A stretch of 64,000 bases of DNA from Glutamicibacter mishrai (GCF_012221945.1 NZ_CP032549.1:3038001-3102000), one strand, 5' to 3'. Positions 37,173 to 48,162 are shown, numbered from the stretch's first letter. Numbers and translations are program-made. The notes: generated from the letters alone by a model not told the origin.

Positions 37173-37204
37173 GCCATTTCTTATTTACTAAATCCCAAAA
37201 GTTC

Positions 37205-37256
37205 TTCCTTGAAGCATTCAAGGAAAACCTCACAACCTACCGGCAAGAAGCCGGTA
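37205..37256 (+). promoter_or_regulatory. Two hairpins before atpE
   Basis: First: TTCCTTGAA (37205-37213) with TTCAAGGAA (37217-37225), three-base loop. Second: TACCGGC (37238-37244) with GCCGGTA (37250-37256). The ribosome-binding GAAAGGA follows shortly. They may stabilise the atpE message for high c-subunit output. Confidence 0.55.
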
Positions 37257-37275
37257 TCTTGAAAGGAAAATTCGC

Positions 37276-37482
37276 ATGAGCGGCTCCCTGAACATGATCG
37301 GTTACGGTCTGGCAGCAATTGGTTCGGCAATCGGCGTGGGCTTGATCTTCGCTGCGTACATCAACGGCGTTGCACGTCAGCCAGAAGCACAGCGCATCCT
37401 GCAGCCAATCGCAATGCTCGGCTTCGCACTTGCTGAAGCACTGGCCATCCTTGGCCTGGTTTTCGCCTTCGTTATCAAGTAA
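37276..37482 (+). CDS. atpE: ATP synthase Fo subunit c
   Basis: 68-aa hairpin of two transmembrane helices joined by the polar loop ARQPEAQ (residues 33-39). The ion-binding carboxylate is E54 ([11 protein letters not shown]), and no Na+-type ligand set is apparent, so H+ coupling is expected. ATG with GAAAGGAAA upstream. Confidence 0.96.
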   Translation: MSGSLNMIGYGLAAIGSAIGVGLIFAAYINGVARQPEAQRILQPIAMLGFALAEALAILGLVFAFVIK

Positions 37483-37496
37483 GTCCTTCCCGGCTG

Positions 37497-37522
37497 TAGT
37501 GGCCTCGCCACTATCGCGAGGC
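37497..37522 (+). promoter_or_regulatory. Mutually exclusive hairpins between atpE and atpF
   Basis: TAGTGGC (37497-37503) pairs with GCCACTA (37507-37513). Alternatively GCCTCGC (37502-37508) pairs with GCGAGGC (37516-37522). The stems share bases, so only one forms at a time. Confidence 0.45.
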
Positions 37523-37562
37523 ATACACACAAGTGGAAACTAATAGATAAGGAATGGTGAGA

Positions 37563-38117
37563 ATGAATAGCACTGACTTCATCCTCGCTGCGGAAGAATC
37601 GGTCAATCCGCTGATGCCGAACCCGTGGGAAATTCTCGTCACGGGCGTTGGCTTCGCGGTTCTCCTTTTCATCGTCATCAAGGTCATCGCTCCTAAGTTC
37701 GAGCAGGCCTATGAAGATCGCGTCACCGCGATCGAAGGTGGTCTTGAGAAGGCAGAGGCAGCGCAGAAGGAAGCAGAGGAGACCTTGGCGCAGTACAAGG
37801 CCCAGCTTCTGGAAGCACGCACCGAAGCAAACCGCATCCGCGAGGAAGCTCGCAGCGAAGGCGCTCAGATCCTCGAAGATCTGAAGACCAAAGCAACCGA
37901 CGAGGCTACTCGCATCAGCGAGCAGGCTCAGCGTCAGATCCAGGCAGAGCGCGCAGCTGCTCTGTCCTCGCTTCGCACCGACGTGGGCACCTTGGCCACC
38001 GAGCTTGCAAGCAAGGTTGTTGACGAAGCTCTGAAGGACGATGCCCGTGCACAGCGCGTGGTTGATCAGTTCCTGAACGATTTGGAAGCTCAGCAGAACG
38101 CAGGTGCATCGAACTAA
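37563..38117 (+). CDS. atpF: ATP synthase Fo subunit b
   Basis: 184-aa stator: one transmembrane helix (about residues 22-42) and a long charged coiled coil to the C-terminus, which contacts the delta subunit. ATG at 37563 chosen because AAGGA (37549-37553) is 9 bases away; the ATG at 37554 directly touches that sequence. Its stop overlaps the atpH start by one base. Confidence 0.94.
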   Translation: MNSTDFILAAEESVNPLMPNPWEILVTGVGFAVLLFIVIKVIAPKFEQAYEDRVTAIEGGLEKAEAAQKEAEETLAQYKAQLLEARTEANRIREEARSEGAQILEDLKTKATDEATRISEQAQRQIQAERAAALSSLRTDVGTLATELASKVVDEALKDDARAQRVVDQFLNDLEAQQNAGASN

Positions 38118-38929
38118 TGGCAAGTGTATCGAGCGAGTCATTGGCAAAGGCCTTGGAGTTCTTGGAACCCAAGTTGGCACTGGCATCTATTGAGCTGCCA
38201 AAGGAACTGTTCGCGGTCCTGGAAGTACTGGATGCAAATGCCGGTCTTCGCCGAGCATTGACTGATCCAGCCCGTGAAGATGCCGAAAAGGCAGGCCTTC
38301 TGGCCCAGCTGTTGCGCGGAAAGGTCTCGGCTGACGCCGAGGACACCGTTGCCCAGTTGGCTTCAACCCGCTGGAGCTCGGAACGCGACATTAGCGATGC
38401 GCTCGAAACGCTGGCAGTTACTGCGGTGACCGCAGTGGCTGAACAGCAGGACGGCGCTTCAGGGCTGAACAAGCTGGAGCAGGATCTGTTCTCCTTCATC
38501 GAGGTAGTTCGTGGCAACCACGAACTGCAGCGTGCGTTGGATGATGCACAGGCCCCAGTTGAAGCTAAGCGCGCTCTTGCGCTCAAGCTTGTGCCTAACG
38601 CGTCGCAGACCTCGCAGGTTTTGATCTCCCAGGCAGTTTCGAACCCACGCGGTTTGAAGCCGGCAACCCTGGTTGAGCGTTTTGTTGAACTTGTCGCTAA
38701 GCGCCAACAGCGCTGGATCGCTTCGGTGACCAGCACGGTGGAGCTTTCCGAGGCTCAGCGTTCGCGCCTGGAGACCAGCCTGAACAAGCTATACGGTCGT
38801 CAGCTCAAGCTCAACACCGCTATCGACCCATCGCTGGTCGGTGGACTGGTAGTAAAGGTTGGCGACGAAGTTGTCGACGCTTCCGTGGCATCGCGCGTGG
38901 CCGATTTGCGCCGCGCACTGGCTAGCTAG
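38117..38929 (+). CDS. atpH: ATP synthase F1 subunit delta
   Basis: 270 aa, longer than the 177-aa Escherichia coli protein as usual in actinobacteria. The conserved C-terminal segment (LNTAIDPSLVGGLVVKVGDEVVDASV) is present, linking the stator to the top of F1. ATG overlaps atpF by one base (TAATG). A strong hairpin follows its stop. Confidence 0.94.
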   Translation: MASVSSESLAKALEFLEPKLALASIELPKELFAVLEVLDANAGLRRALTDPAREDAEKAGLLAQLLRGKVSADAEDTVAQLASTRWSSERDISDALETLAVTAVTAVAEQQDGASGLNKLEQDLFSFIEVVRGNHELQRALDDAQAPVEAKRALALKLVPNASQTSQVLISQAVSNPRGLKPATLVERFVELVAKRQQRWIASVTSTVELSEAQRSRLETSLNKLYGRQLKLNTAIDPSLVGGLVVKVGDEVVDASVASRVADLRRALAS

Positions 38930-38930
38930 G

Positions 38931-38963
38931 ACTTTTGCCAGGAGCTAGCCTCCTGGCAAAAGT
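38931..38963 (+). promoter_or_regulatory. Hairpin between atpH and atpA
   Basis: Perfect 13-base-pair stem ACTTTTGCCAGGA (38931-38943) with TCCTGGCAAAAGT (38951-38963), seven-base loop. Located inside the operon with no T-run. Confidence 0.6.
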
Positions 38964-39052
38964 TCCGGTTCGCCGGGACCAACACAGACTTCATTCACAT
39001 CGATCCACCATTCTTGAGGGTGGATCACAATTTAGGAGAGCAGGGACTGCAG

Positions 39053-40690
39053 ATGGCCGATTTGACCATCAATGCCAACGACGTCCGCAATGCCCTAAAC
39101 GAGTTCGCATCTTCCTACGAACCGGGTAAGGCAGAGCGCACCGAGGTGGGACGCGTCGTCGCCGCGAGCGACGGCATCGCCAGAGTGGAAGGTCTTCCTT
39201 CCGTTATGGCCAACGAGTTGCTGAAGTTCGAAGATGGCACCCTGGGCCTGGCCCAGAACCTCGATACCCGTGAAATCGGTGTCGTTGTGCTTGGTGACTT
39301 CACCGGCATCGAAGACGGCCAGAAGGTAGAGCGCACCGGCGAGATCCTTTCGGTTCCAGTCGGCGACGGCTACCTCGGCCGCGTTGTTGACCCACTGGGC
39401 GAGCCAATGGATAACCTTGGCCCAATCGAGTCCGAGGGCCGCCGTGCCCTGGAACTCCAGGCACCAGGCGTGACCCAGCGCAAGAGCGTTCACGAACCAA
39501 TGCAGACCGGTCTGAAGGCTATCGACGCCATGATCCCGATCGGCCGTGGCCAGCGTCAGCTGATCATTGGCGACCGCCAGACCGGTAAGACCGCCATCGC
39601 GGTTGACACCATCTTGAACCAGCGTGATAACTGGGCAACGGGCGACGAGACCAAGCAGGTTCGCTGCGTCTACGTGGCAATCGGCCAGAAGGCATCGACC
39701 ATCGCTGCCGTACGCCAGACCCTCGAAGAGCAGGGTGCACTGGAATACACCACCATCGTGGCTTCCCCAGCATCTGACCCAGCAGGCTTCAAGTACTTGG
39801 CACCATACGCAGGCTCGGCTATCGGCCAGCACTGGATGTACGGTGGCAAGCACGTTCTGATCGTCTTTGATGATCTGTCCAAGCAGGCTGAAGCTTACCG
39901 CGCCGTGTCGCTGCTGCTGCGCCGTCCGCCAGGACGCGAAGCATACCCAGGTGACGTCTTCTACCTGCACTCCCGCCTGCTTGAGCGTTGCGCCAAGCTG
40001 TCGGACGAGCTCGGTGCAGGTTCGATGACTGGTCTTCCAATCATCGAGACCAAGGCAAACGACGTGGGCGCGTTCATCCCGACCAACGTTATCTCGATCA
40101 CCGACGGCCAGATCTTCTTGCAGTCGGACCTGTTCAACGCCAACCAGCGTCCAGCTGTCGACGTGGGTATCTCGGTATCCCGCGTTGGTGGTTCGGCACA
40201 GGTCAAGGCCATGAAGAAGGTCTCCGGTACTTTGAAGCTTGAATTGGCTCAGTACCGCGACATGCAGGCATTCGCCATGTTCGCTTCGGATCTGGATGCC
40301 GCTTCCAAGCAGCAGCTGACCCGTGGTGCACGCCTGATGGAACTGCTCAAGCAGGGCCAGTACACCCCATACGCTGTTGAGGATCAGGTCGTTTCGATCT
40401 GGGCCGGCACCAACGGTTACCTGGACGATGTCCCGGTTGAGGACGTACGCCGCTTCGAAGCTGAGTTCATCGACTACCTGCGTCACCGCACCGACGTTCT
40501 GACCGTTATCGGCCAGACCGGCAAGCTGGAGAACGAGACCTTGGAAGCCATGAAGTCCGGCATCGCCGACTTCAAGGCAGGCTTCTTCGGTGCAGGCAGC
40601 GATCAGCTGGTTGCCGCTGGCCACGAAGAGCACGACGCTCTGAACGCCGAGTCCGTTGACCAGGAACAGATCGTCAAGCAGAAGCGCTGA
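39053..40690 (+). CDS. atpA: ATP synthase F1 subunit alpha
   Basis: 545 aa. P-loop GDRQTGKTA near residue 170, the alpha-type non-catalytic nucleotide site; the Arg finger lies in the [18 protein letters not shown] region. ATG at 39053 matches the family N-terminus ([15 protein letters not shown]). AGGAGAG lies about 13 bases upstream, slightly far. Part of atpIBEFHAGDC. Confidence 0.97.
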   Translation: MADLTINANDVRNALNEFASSYEPGKAERTEVGRVVAASDGIARVEGLPSVMANELLKFEDGTLGLAQNLDTREIGVVVLGDFTGIEDGQKVERTGEILSVPVGDGYLGRVVDPLGEPMDNLGPIESEGRRALELQAPGVTQRKSVHEPMQTGLKAIDAMIPIGRGQRQLIIGDRQTGKTAIAVDTILNQRDNWATGDETKQVRCVYVAIGQKASTIAAVRQTLEEQGALEYTTIVASPASDPAGFKYLAPYAGSAIGQHWMYGGKHVLIVFDDLSKQAEAYRAVSLLLRRPPGREAYPGDVFYLHSRLLERCAKLSDELGAGSMTGLPIIETKANDVGAFIPTNVISITDGQIFLQSDLFNANQRPAVDVGISVSRVGGSAQVKAMKKVSGTLKLELAQYRDMQAFAMFASDLDAASKQQLTRGARLMELLKQGQYTPYAVEDQVVSIWAGTNGYLDDVPVEDVRRFEAEFIDYLRHRTDVLTVIGQTGKLENETLEAMKSGIADFKAGFFGAGSDQLVAAGHEEHDALNAESVDQEQIVKQKR

Positions 40691-40705
40691 CACATTCCTT
40701 GCTGA

Positions 40706-40739
40706 GGGGGAGCGGCGCCGGTAACGGCGCCGCACCCCC
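40706..40739 (+). promoter_or_regulatory. Hairpin between atpA and atpG
   Basis: GGGGG and GCGGCGCC (40706-40718) pair with GGCGCCGC and CCCCC (40726-40739 region), with one A-A mismatch. A very stable GC stem without a T-run. Confidence 0.55.
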
Positions 40740-40765
40740 GCAGTAGGAATAAGGAAAGGACACAC

Positions 40766-41659
40766 ATGGGAGCCCAGATTCGGGTCTACCGCCAGAAGAT
40801 CGGATCGACCAAGTCGATGCGCAAGATCTTCAAGGCGATGGAACTGATCGCTGCATCCCGCATTGGCAAGGCACGTACGCGTGTCGCGGCATCACTGCCA
40901 TACGCCAATGCGATTACCCGTGCAGTAACCGCCGTCTCGTCCCAGGCCGATGTTGAACACCCACTGACCACCGAGCCGGCGCAGGTACGCCGTGCCGCGG
41001 TCTTGGTGATGACTTCGGACCGAGGACTTGCCGGGTCCTACTCCGCCAGCGTTCTGAAGCAGGCAGAGCACCTCGTGGAACTCCTGCGTGAAGAAGGCAA
41101 AGAAGTTAAGACCTACTTGGTCGGCCGCAAGGCACAGGCTTACTTTGATTTCCGTTCACGCGAGTACGCAAGAGTGTGGACCGGGGAAACTGATTCCCCG
41201 CGTTTCGAAACCGCACACGAGCTGCGCGACGTCCTCCTAGAGGACTTCAACACCGATTTCGAAGAGGGTGGCGTCGAAGAAATTCACGTCGTTTACACCC
41301 AGTTCAAGTCGATGGTCACGCAGGAACCGACGGTCATCCGTCTGTTGCCGTTGGAGGTTGTCGAGGATGAATCCGAGACTCCAACCGACGAGCTGTTGCC
41401 ACTGTACGAGTTTGAGCCATCGGCGGAAGAAGTGCTTGACGCGCTGCTTCCTCGGTACATCGAGTCTCGACTGTTCAACTGCCAGCTGCAGTCCGCAGCC
41501 TCCGAGCTTGCTGCACGCCAGCGGGCAATGAAGGCCGCAGGCGACAACGCAGGCGAACTGATCAAGAAGTACACACGATTGCTTAACAATGCCCGTCAGG
41601 CTGAAATCACCCAGGAGCTTTCGGAAATCATCGCCGGCGCCGACGCGCTGAACAGCTAA
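40766..41659 (+). CDS. atpG: ATP synthase F1 subunit gamma
   Basis: 297-aa central rotor shaft: N-terminal coiled-coil helix ([27 protein letters not shown]) and C-terminal helix ([32 protein letters not shown] split across the end). ATG preceded by AAGGAAAGGA. Sits between alpha and beta genes. Confidence 0.96.
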   Translation: MGAQIRVYRQKIGSTKSMRKIFKAMELIAASRIGKARTRVAASLPYANAITRAVTAVSSQADVEHPLTTEPAQVRRAAVLVMTSDRGLAGSYSASVLKQAEHLVELLREEGKEVKTYLVGRKAQAYFDFRSREYARVWTGETDSPRFETAHELRDVLLEDFNTDFEEGGVEEIHVVYTQFKSMVTQEPTVIRLLPLEVVEDESETPTDELLPLYEFEPSAEEVLDALLPRYIESRLFNCQLQSAASELAARQRAMKAAGDNAGELIKKYTRLLNNARQAEITQELSEIIAGADALNS

Positions 41660-43144
<1,485 letters not shown>

Positions 43145-43146
43145 CC

Positions 43147-43416
43147 ATGGCCGAACTTCAGGTCGAAATCGTCGCGGCCGACCACTTCGTGTGGTCGGGC
43201 GCTGCGAAGCTGGTCAAAGCTCGCTCGGTAGACGGCGAGATCGGAGTTCTGCCCGGTCACGTTCCGATGCTGTCGGTGCTTGCCGCTGGGGATCTGGAAA
43301 TCGAACCGGTTTCCGAGTCCCGCTTCTCGGTTCAGGTCGACGGGGGATTCTTCTCCGTTGAATCGGACCGCGTGGTGATCGTTGCTGACAACGCTGTGCT
43401 TGGTACCGCAGCGTAG
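43147..43416 (+). CDS. atpC: ATP synthase F1 subunit epsilon
   Basis: 89 aa, containing only the N-terminal beta-sandwich (GEIGVLPGHVPML near residue 35). The C-terminal inhibitory helix pair of the 139-aa Escherichia coli form is absent or minimal, as in several actinobacteria. Two bases separate it from atpD. Confidence 0.95.
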   Translation: MAELQVEIVAADHFVWSGAAKLVKARSVDGEIGVLPGHVPMLSVLAAGDLEIEPVSESRFSVQVDGGFFSVESDRVVIVADNAVLGTAA

Positions 43417-43424
43417 GCGATGAA

Positions 43425-43853
43425 TTGTTTGAGATAACCGCACCAGTTCTAATCGCGCTGCTGATCCTGATCGGCATCGCCATGTTCTTTGGCGCCATGG
43501 CTGTGCGTCGCATTCAATTGCGGCGCACGCTGGGCACCTTTGATGCCTCCATCCAGACTCCCCAGGGGAAATGGATGATGGTCATTGGCCGTTATGGGCC
43601 GGGACATGTAGATCTGTTGCGGTTTTTCTCTGTTTCACCGGTGCCGCGTTTCCAGCTCTCGCGCAGAGGCCTGGATATCACCGGCACCCGTCGTGCCACC
43701 GACGATGAAGCCTCGCGGATTCCGCCAGGATTCATCGTGGTGATGCTGACCCGGAACGGGGAAGAACTGCTGCTGGCCATGGACTACCGTGACTACACCG
43801 GTTTTTCCGCCTGGCTTGAAGCCGGGCCGATTGCCGGAAGCTGGCAGATCTAG
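43425..43853 (+). CDS. DUF2550 membrane-anchored protein
   Basis: 142 aa: one N-terminal transmembrane helix (about residues 5-25), then a basic cytoplasmic domain (RRIQLRRTLGTFDASI; WMMVIGRYG). DUF2550 genes follow atpC in many actinobacteria. TTG start at 43425; the nearby ATG at 43420 is out of frame. Last gene before a strong terminator. Function unknown. Confidence 0.88.
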   Translation: MFEITAPVLIALLILIGIAMFFGAMAVRRIQLRRTLGTFDASIQTPQGKWMMVIGRYGPGHVDLLRFFSVSPVPRFQLSRRGLDITGTRRATDDEASRIPPGFIVVMLTRNGEELLLAMDYRDYTGFSAWLEAGPIAGSWQI

Positions 43854-43864
43854 AATTGCATACG

Positions 43865-43899
43865 AAGAGCCGCCGTTACCTGCGTAACGGCGGCTCTTT
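43865..43899 (+). terminator. Terminator of the atp operon
   Basis: Perfect 15-base-pair stem (43865-43879 with 43884-43898), four-base loop CTGC, ending in TTT. Closes the atpI-to-DUF2550 unit. Confidence 0.85.
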
Positions 43900-43991
43900 G
43901 GCGCATCCAGGCAATCTTGCTCAGCGGTGCCGCGATTGAGCCCTCGGCGATTACTCTAGGCGCTAGCCGCATCAGGTAGTTGACTGTGTGC

Positions 43992-44930
43992 ATGGAGAAG
44001 ATATTGGTTCTTGGCGGCACCGGGTGGCTGGGCCGGGAAATCACCCGGCAACTGTTGGCCGCAGGCAAGGACGTGACCTGCCTGGCTAGGGGACACTCCG
44101 GCGATGCAGTGCCCGGCGCTAAAGCGATATATGCCGATAGAACGCAACCTGATGCTTATGCTGCCGTCCAGCATGTGCCTTGGGATGACGTCATTGAGCT
44201 GTCCTACCATCCACAGGTCGTGGCCGGAGCGCTGGATGCGCTGTCCGGGAACGCCAAGCACTGGATATTGATTTCATCGATCTCGGTCTACAGCAACCTC
44301 GAGCAGCCGGGTGAAGCCGAAGACGCCGAAGTTTATGATCCGGTCGATTTGAGCCACTACGGCCATGCGAAGGTCGCTGCGTTACGCGCCAGCACCCAGG
44401 CTCTGGCCAACCGGCTGCTCATCGCCCGGCCTGGCCTGATCGCCGGGCCGGGGGACGGAAGCGACCGCTTTTCTTACTGGGTCACGGCGATGGCCAGAGC
44501 CGGCAACGAGCGGATACTTATCCCGGATCCCGAGGCGCGGTACGTGCAGGTCATCGACGTCCGTGACATCGCTGCATGGATCGTTGAGGCGAGCTCCAGA
44601 CGGCTGACTGGAACCTGCAACGTCGTGGGCACCGCATATCCGTTCGCCCAGTTCCTGCGCAGCGCGGCAAAAGCGGTCGGGTATTCCGGACAGATGGTGA
44701 TTGCCGATGATGACTGGCTGGTGCAGCGGGGCGTCAGCTATTGGGCAGGACCTCGCTCCTTGCCGCTGTGGATTCCCATTGACGACATCGGCTCCCGGCA
44801 ACGGAGCAACAAGAAGTACCGGGAAACAGGAGGCGGCGAACGAAGCCTGGACCGGCCACGGCGATCAGGATTGAGCAGGGCCGAAGAATGCGAGCTTCTG
44901 GCCGATTTGGACAGCGGTCGCTCGCTATAA
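43992..44930 (+). CDS. NAD-dependent epimerase/reductase (extended SDR)
   Basis: 312 aa with the N-terminal dinucleotide motif VLGGTGWLGREI and the catalytic-type YGHAK (residue 120 region, SHYGHAKVAAL) with upstream Ser (ISSISVYS). ATG at 43992 chosen because it directly precedes the Rossmann strand (MEKILVLGG). The C-terminus is short and polar (DRPRRSGLSRAEECELL), so the usual C-terminal helices may be trimmed. Converges on nagA. Substrate unknown. Confidence 0.82.
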   Translation: MEKILVLGGTGWLGREITRQLLAAGKDVTCLARGHSGDAVPGAKAIYADRTQPDAYAAVQHVPWDDVIELSYHPQVVAGALDALSGNAKHWILISSISVYSNLEQPGEAEDAEVYDPVDLSHYGHAKVAALRASTQALANRLLIARPGLIAGPGDGSDRFSYWVTAMARAGNERILIPDPEARYVQVIDVRDIAAWIVEASSRRLTGTCNVVGTAYPFAQFLRSAAKAVGYSGQMVIADDDWLVQRGVSYWAGPRSLPLWIPIDDIGSRQRSNKKYRETGGGERSLDRPRRSGLSRAEECELLADLDSGRSL

Positions 44931-44938
44931 GAGCAGAA

Positions 44939-46147
44939 TTACAGGAATTCGCCCTTGCGGATGGTCTGAACCAGCTGCAGATCCTCGTCAAGCACCAGCG
45001 CGTCCGCGGCAAATCCGTAATGCAGGGAACCGACCTCGTCGGCTAAACCGATCAGTGATGCCGGCACGCTCGTGGCCGAGCTGACAGCCTGTACCAGCGG
45101 AACTCCCGCGGCCACTGCTTGCTGCAGGATCTGCAGGAGCGTGGACGTGCCACCGGCCAGGGAATTGTCGCTGGCCAAGCGCGCTTGGGCATCAATCACG
45201 TTGACCTGTTGAGGACCTAGCGAATATTCTCCGTCGGCAAGTCCTGTAGCAGCCATCGAGTCGCTCACCAGCAATACGTTGTCGGCACCGACCAGGCGGT
45301 AGACCATGCGAACGGTATCGGGGGACAGGTGCACTCCGTCGGAGATCAATTCCACGAACGCATTGCGGTTGGCGGCCTCCTCCAGACAGGCAGCCACCGG
45401 TCCGGGCTCGCGATGATGCAATGGCGGCATGCCGTTGAACAGGTGCGTGACGGTTGGACGCTCGGTAAAGCCATCCACGCCAGCGCTGCGCAGCTCTTCG
45501 CGTGCGTAACGCAGCGAGTCAGCGGTGACTTCCGCGGAAGCGTTGGTATGGCCAAGGGACGGGATGACGCCGTGGGAGACCAGCTGCTCGATGAGCTCCT
45601 CGCTGCCCTCCAGCTCCGGAGCATAGGTCATGGTGCGCAACTGGCCGCGGCTGGCCGCGACAAGCTCGGTGACGAAGTCAGGATCAGGGCTTTGCAGGAA
45701 TCGGGGGTCCTGGGCGCCGCAGCGCGCCTCGGAGAGGAACGGGCCCTCGGCGTGGATGCCTGCGATGGCCCCGGACTCGGCGAATTCGGCAAGCAGTTCG
45801 GCCGCTTCGAGCATGGAACGAGGTTCGGCGGTGACCAATGAGGCAAGCAGCGTTGTCGTGCCCGAACGGTGGAGGAACTCCAGCGCATCGGTGATGCTGG
45901 AATGATCCGGTGCTGAGAAATCCGCACCCAGGGCACCATGGTTGTGCAAATCGACCAGGCCCGGAATGATGGTGGCTCCGGAGGCCAGCTCGCGCACTTC
46001 ATAGTCGGCTGCGTCGGGGCGGGCGGCAAAGTCGTCTTTGTTGCCAGCGAAGATGATGCGATCACCATCGACGGCAAGTACGCCATCGGTGACCTTCAGT
46101 CCATCGGAAATCAGGGTGGCGAAAAGGGCGTAACGCGTCGATGTCAT
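44939..46147 (-). CDS. nagA: N-acetylglucosamine-6-phosphate deacetylase
   Basis: 402-aa amidohydrolase converting GlcNAc-6-P to GlcN-6-P in amino-sugar recycling. Metal ligands visible: HNHG (residue 65 region), HAEGPFLSEARCGAQ with the Glu, LGHTNASAE, HLFNGM, and the catalytic Asp in VSDSMAATGL. The -10 box TAAGCT ends 6 bases before the ATG, with GGGA in between. No nagB or PTS gene is adjacent. Confidence 0.95.
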   Translation of the reverse strand: MTSTRYALFATLISDGLKVTDGVLAVDGDRIIFAGNKDDFAARPDAADYEVRELASGATIIPGLVDLHNHGALGADFSAPDHSSITDALEFLHRSGTTTLLASLVTAEPRSMLEAAELLAEFAESGAIAGIHAEGPFLSEARCGAQDPRFLQSPDPDFVTELVAASRGQLRTMTYAPELEGSEELIEQLVSHGVIPSLGHTNASAEVTADSLRYAREELRSAGVDGFTERPTVTHLFNGMPPLHHREPGPVAACLEEAANRNAFVELISDGVHLSPDTVRMVYRLVGADNVLLVSDSMAATGLADGEYSLGPQQVNVIDAQARLASDNSLAGGTSTLLQILQQAVAAGVPLVQAVSSATSVPASLIGLADEVGSLHYGFAADALVLDEDLQLVQTIRKGEFL

Positions 46148-46153
46148 GTTCCC

Positions 46154-46159
46154 AGCTTA
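46154..46159 (-). promoter_or_regulatory. -10 box of nagA, leaderless spacing
   Basis: TAAGCT on the minus strand; gap GGGAAC to the ATG at 46147. Confidence 0.45.
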
Positions 46160-46225
46160 GAAGACAGAACGCTGTGCGTCATCGAACACGCGAAAATGAC
46201 CTTCTTGAGCCGCGAGGCACTTGTT

Positions 46226-46948
46226 CTAATCGACTTGTCCGGGGTCAGCGGCTAGCTGGCGCAAGGTGTGAATCGCGCCGGGGGACTGGCCTGGATCCTG
46301 ATGTGATGCGCGCACGTGGCTGGCAGCTTGGCGCCCCTCGGAGACATTGCCGAACGTCTGCTTCAGGGCCCGGTAGGCCTTGCGGAACATCCGGTAGAGC
46401 AAGAAGCCGATAGCTATGGCTGCGATGCCCAGCAGGGCGGCGAGCACCGGAAGAAGCACGGCGGCGAGAACGAGTATCAGCGCGCCGAAATCCTCGATCA
46501 GGCTTCGAACCCATTGGGTGATGGGTTCCGGCACCACATTGCTGGCCGCAGTCACTGATGACTTGCCCAGGCTCACGGAAAGCGCCGATCCGGCTCCGAG
46601 CAACCCGGTCAGCACCGCAACCTCAACGCTGGAATTGGCGCCGAGCCCCACGCCCACCAGGGCGCCGAAGACCGGGCGCAGCCATACCGAGACGGTTTCC
46701 ATGGACACGTTGATGAATGGGATCTTGTCCAGGCCCGCCTCGCCGATGGAGAGCACCGCGCAGATCCCCAGAACCCAGGGATTGGTGATGGACTCGGGAA
46801 TCTGATCGGCCGTGGACGCGAGCCACTGCGGAGCGGTGTCAGGAATCAGCAGTCCGGCAAGGCCCAGTGCAAGGACCGTGAAATAAGGGCGCAGGCCCGC
46901 GGCGGAACCGCTGCCAATGGCCATGAGCGAAGCTGTCAGCGGATCCAA
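46226..46948 (-). CDS. DUF4126 membrane protein
   Basis: 240 aa. N-terminal DUF4126 domain with SGSAAGLRPYFTVLALGL and several hydrophobic segments, a C-terminal transmembrane segment (about 165-190), then a basic polar tail. TTG start at 46948 preceded by GGAGGAACC. Lies 78 bases upstream of nagA on the same strand, but nagA appears to have its own promoter. Function unknown. Confidence 0.82.
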   Translation of the reverse strand: MDPLTASLMAIGSGSAAGLRPYFTVLALGLAGLLIPDTAPQWLASTADQIPESITNPWVLGICAVLSIGEAGLDKIPFINVSMETVSVWLRPVFGALVGVGLGANSSVEVAVLTGLLGAGSALSVSLGKSSVTAASNVVPEPITQWVRSLIEDFGALILVLAAVLLPVLAALLGIAAIAIGFLLYRMFRKAYRALKQTFGNVSEGRQAASHVRASHQDPGQSPGAIHTLRQLAADPGQVD

Positions 46949-47049
46949 GGTTCCTCCTGGGCGGGACTGCTGGTTCCGTTCGGCACCAGAGTTGCAGGTA
47001 ATGGTGCTGAACAGATTAGCAGTGAAAAGCCCGAAGGTGGATGCTGGGG

Positions 47050-47745
47050 CTAGAAGAGGCGCCCGGCGGAGTCATCGACACCGCGCATCGCGTCATAATC
47101 CAAAGTGAGGCAGCGAATTCCGCGATCCTCGGCCAGGGTGCGGGCCTGCGGCTTGATCTGCTGCGCGGCAAAGATTCCGGTCACCGGCTTCAGCAGCGGA
47201 TCGCGGTTGAGCAGATCGAGGTAGCGGGTCAGCTGTTCGACGCCATCGATGTCCCCGCGGCGCTTGAGCTCCACCGCGACTGTGGCACCCTCGGCATCGC
47301 GGGCCAGGATATCCACCGGGCCGATCGCGGTCATGTATTCGCGGCGAATCAGCTTGTGGCCGTCGCCGAGCAATTCGATCTGTTCGGCCAGCAGGCGCTG
47401 GAGGTCGGCTTCGACGCCGTCCTTGATCAGCCCCGGATCGGTCCCCAGGATATGAGCCGAGTCGTGTTCGAAGCTGTGGAAGTTGATCGTCAGCTTGTCA
47501 TCGGTCTTGGCGCTGGCCACCGTCCAGGTGGAAATGGCGCCCAGTGCCGCGGCATCCTCGCCTGGAGTTCCCTCATGAAGGGTCAGCGGCGGGTTCATCC
47601 AGTTCAGGGGCTTGTAGCTGCCGCCGTCGGAGTGGATGAGGACCGAGCCATCGGCCTTGACCATCACCAGGCGGGTCGCCAACGGAAGGTGGGCTCGAAG
47701 ACGGCCCTCGTAATCTACTGAACACTTTGCAACCACTAAACGCAC
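47050..47745 (-). CDS. nucS: Endonuclease NucS (EndoMS)
   Basis: 231-aa mismatch-specific endonuclease of non-canonical mismatch repair in actinobacteria lacking MutS/MutL. N-terminal domain ([15 protein letters not shown]) and a RecB-like C-terminal nuclease with [15 protein letters not shown] and [17 protein letters not shown] (D, E and K of the active site). GTG at 47745 chosen: it matches the family N-terminus and TAAAGT ends 7 bases before it; the GTG at 47754 would lie on top of that box. C-terminus RLF is a plausible beta-clamp contact. Confidence 0.93.
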   Translation of the reverse strand: MRLVVAKCSVDYEGRLRAHLPLATRLVMVKADGSVLIHSDGGSYKPLNWMNPPLTLHEGTPGEDAAALGAISTWTVASAKTDDKLTINFHSFEHDSAHILGTDPGLIKDGVEADLQRLLAEQIELLGDGHKLIRREYMTAIGPVDILARDAEGATVAVELKRRGDIDGVEQLTRYLDLLNRDPLLKPVTGIFAAQQIKPQARTLAEDRGIRCLTLDYDAMRGVDDSAGRLF

Positions 47746-47752
47746 CTCACAC

Positions 47753-47758
47753 ACTTTA
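47753..47758 (-). promoter_or_regulatory. -10 box of nucS, decides its start
   Basis: TAAAGT on the minus strand, seven bases before the GTG at 47745. It overlaps the alternative GTG at 47754, which is therefore unlikely. Confidence 0.5.
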
Positions 47759-47792
47759 CTAGCTGGTTGCGTGATGCGCGGGGAGATACGGC

Positions 47793-48155
47793 ATGATTAA
47801 TGACATGCCACGTTCAAACCGTCCGCGCCGTTCGAAGAGTTCCCGCCCCGGCAAGGCGCGGAATCATGACGAAGAATCAGAATATGAAGCCGGTGCCGAC
47901 GACTGGTTGCAGCGAGCGCGCTTCGGCGTGGTGCGGCTGCAGGATGCGCCCGATGGGCAGTGGCATGTGCGCAGGATCGCCCCGCTGAATGCCAATAAGG
48001 TCTACACCTGCCCTGGCTGCAATCGGCAGATCGGCGTTGGGGTAGGGCATGTTGTCGCGTGGCGGGCCGATCATTGGTCCGGCGATGACGCAGCCGCTTC
48101 GGCACGACGCCATTGGCACCCGCACTGCTGGGACACCCGTTCCTACCGCTATTAG
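47793..48155 (+). CDS. Small conserved protein with Cys/His metal-site pattern (nucS neighbour)
   Basis: 120 aa. Basic N-terminus ([18 protein letters not shown]) then a domain with CPGC near residue 76 and a C-terminal HWHPHCW, which together could form a zinc site. ATG at 47793 has GGGGAG 7 bases upstream. It lies divergently next to nucS; database entries often label such proteins ATP/GTP-binding, but no P-loop is visible. Function unknown. Confidence 0.72.
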   Translation: MINDMPRSNRPRRSKSSRPGKARNHDEESEYEAGADDWLQRARFGVVRLQDAPDGQWHVRRIAPLNANKVYTCPGCNRQIGVGVGHVVAWRADHWSGDDAAASARRHWHPHCWDTRSYRY

Positions 48156-48162
48156 CAGCGAG

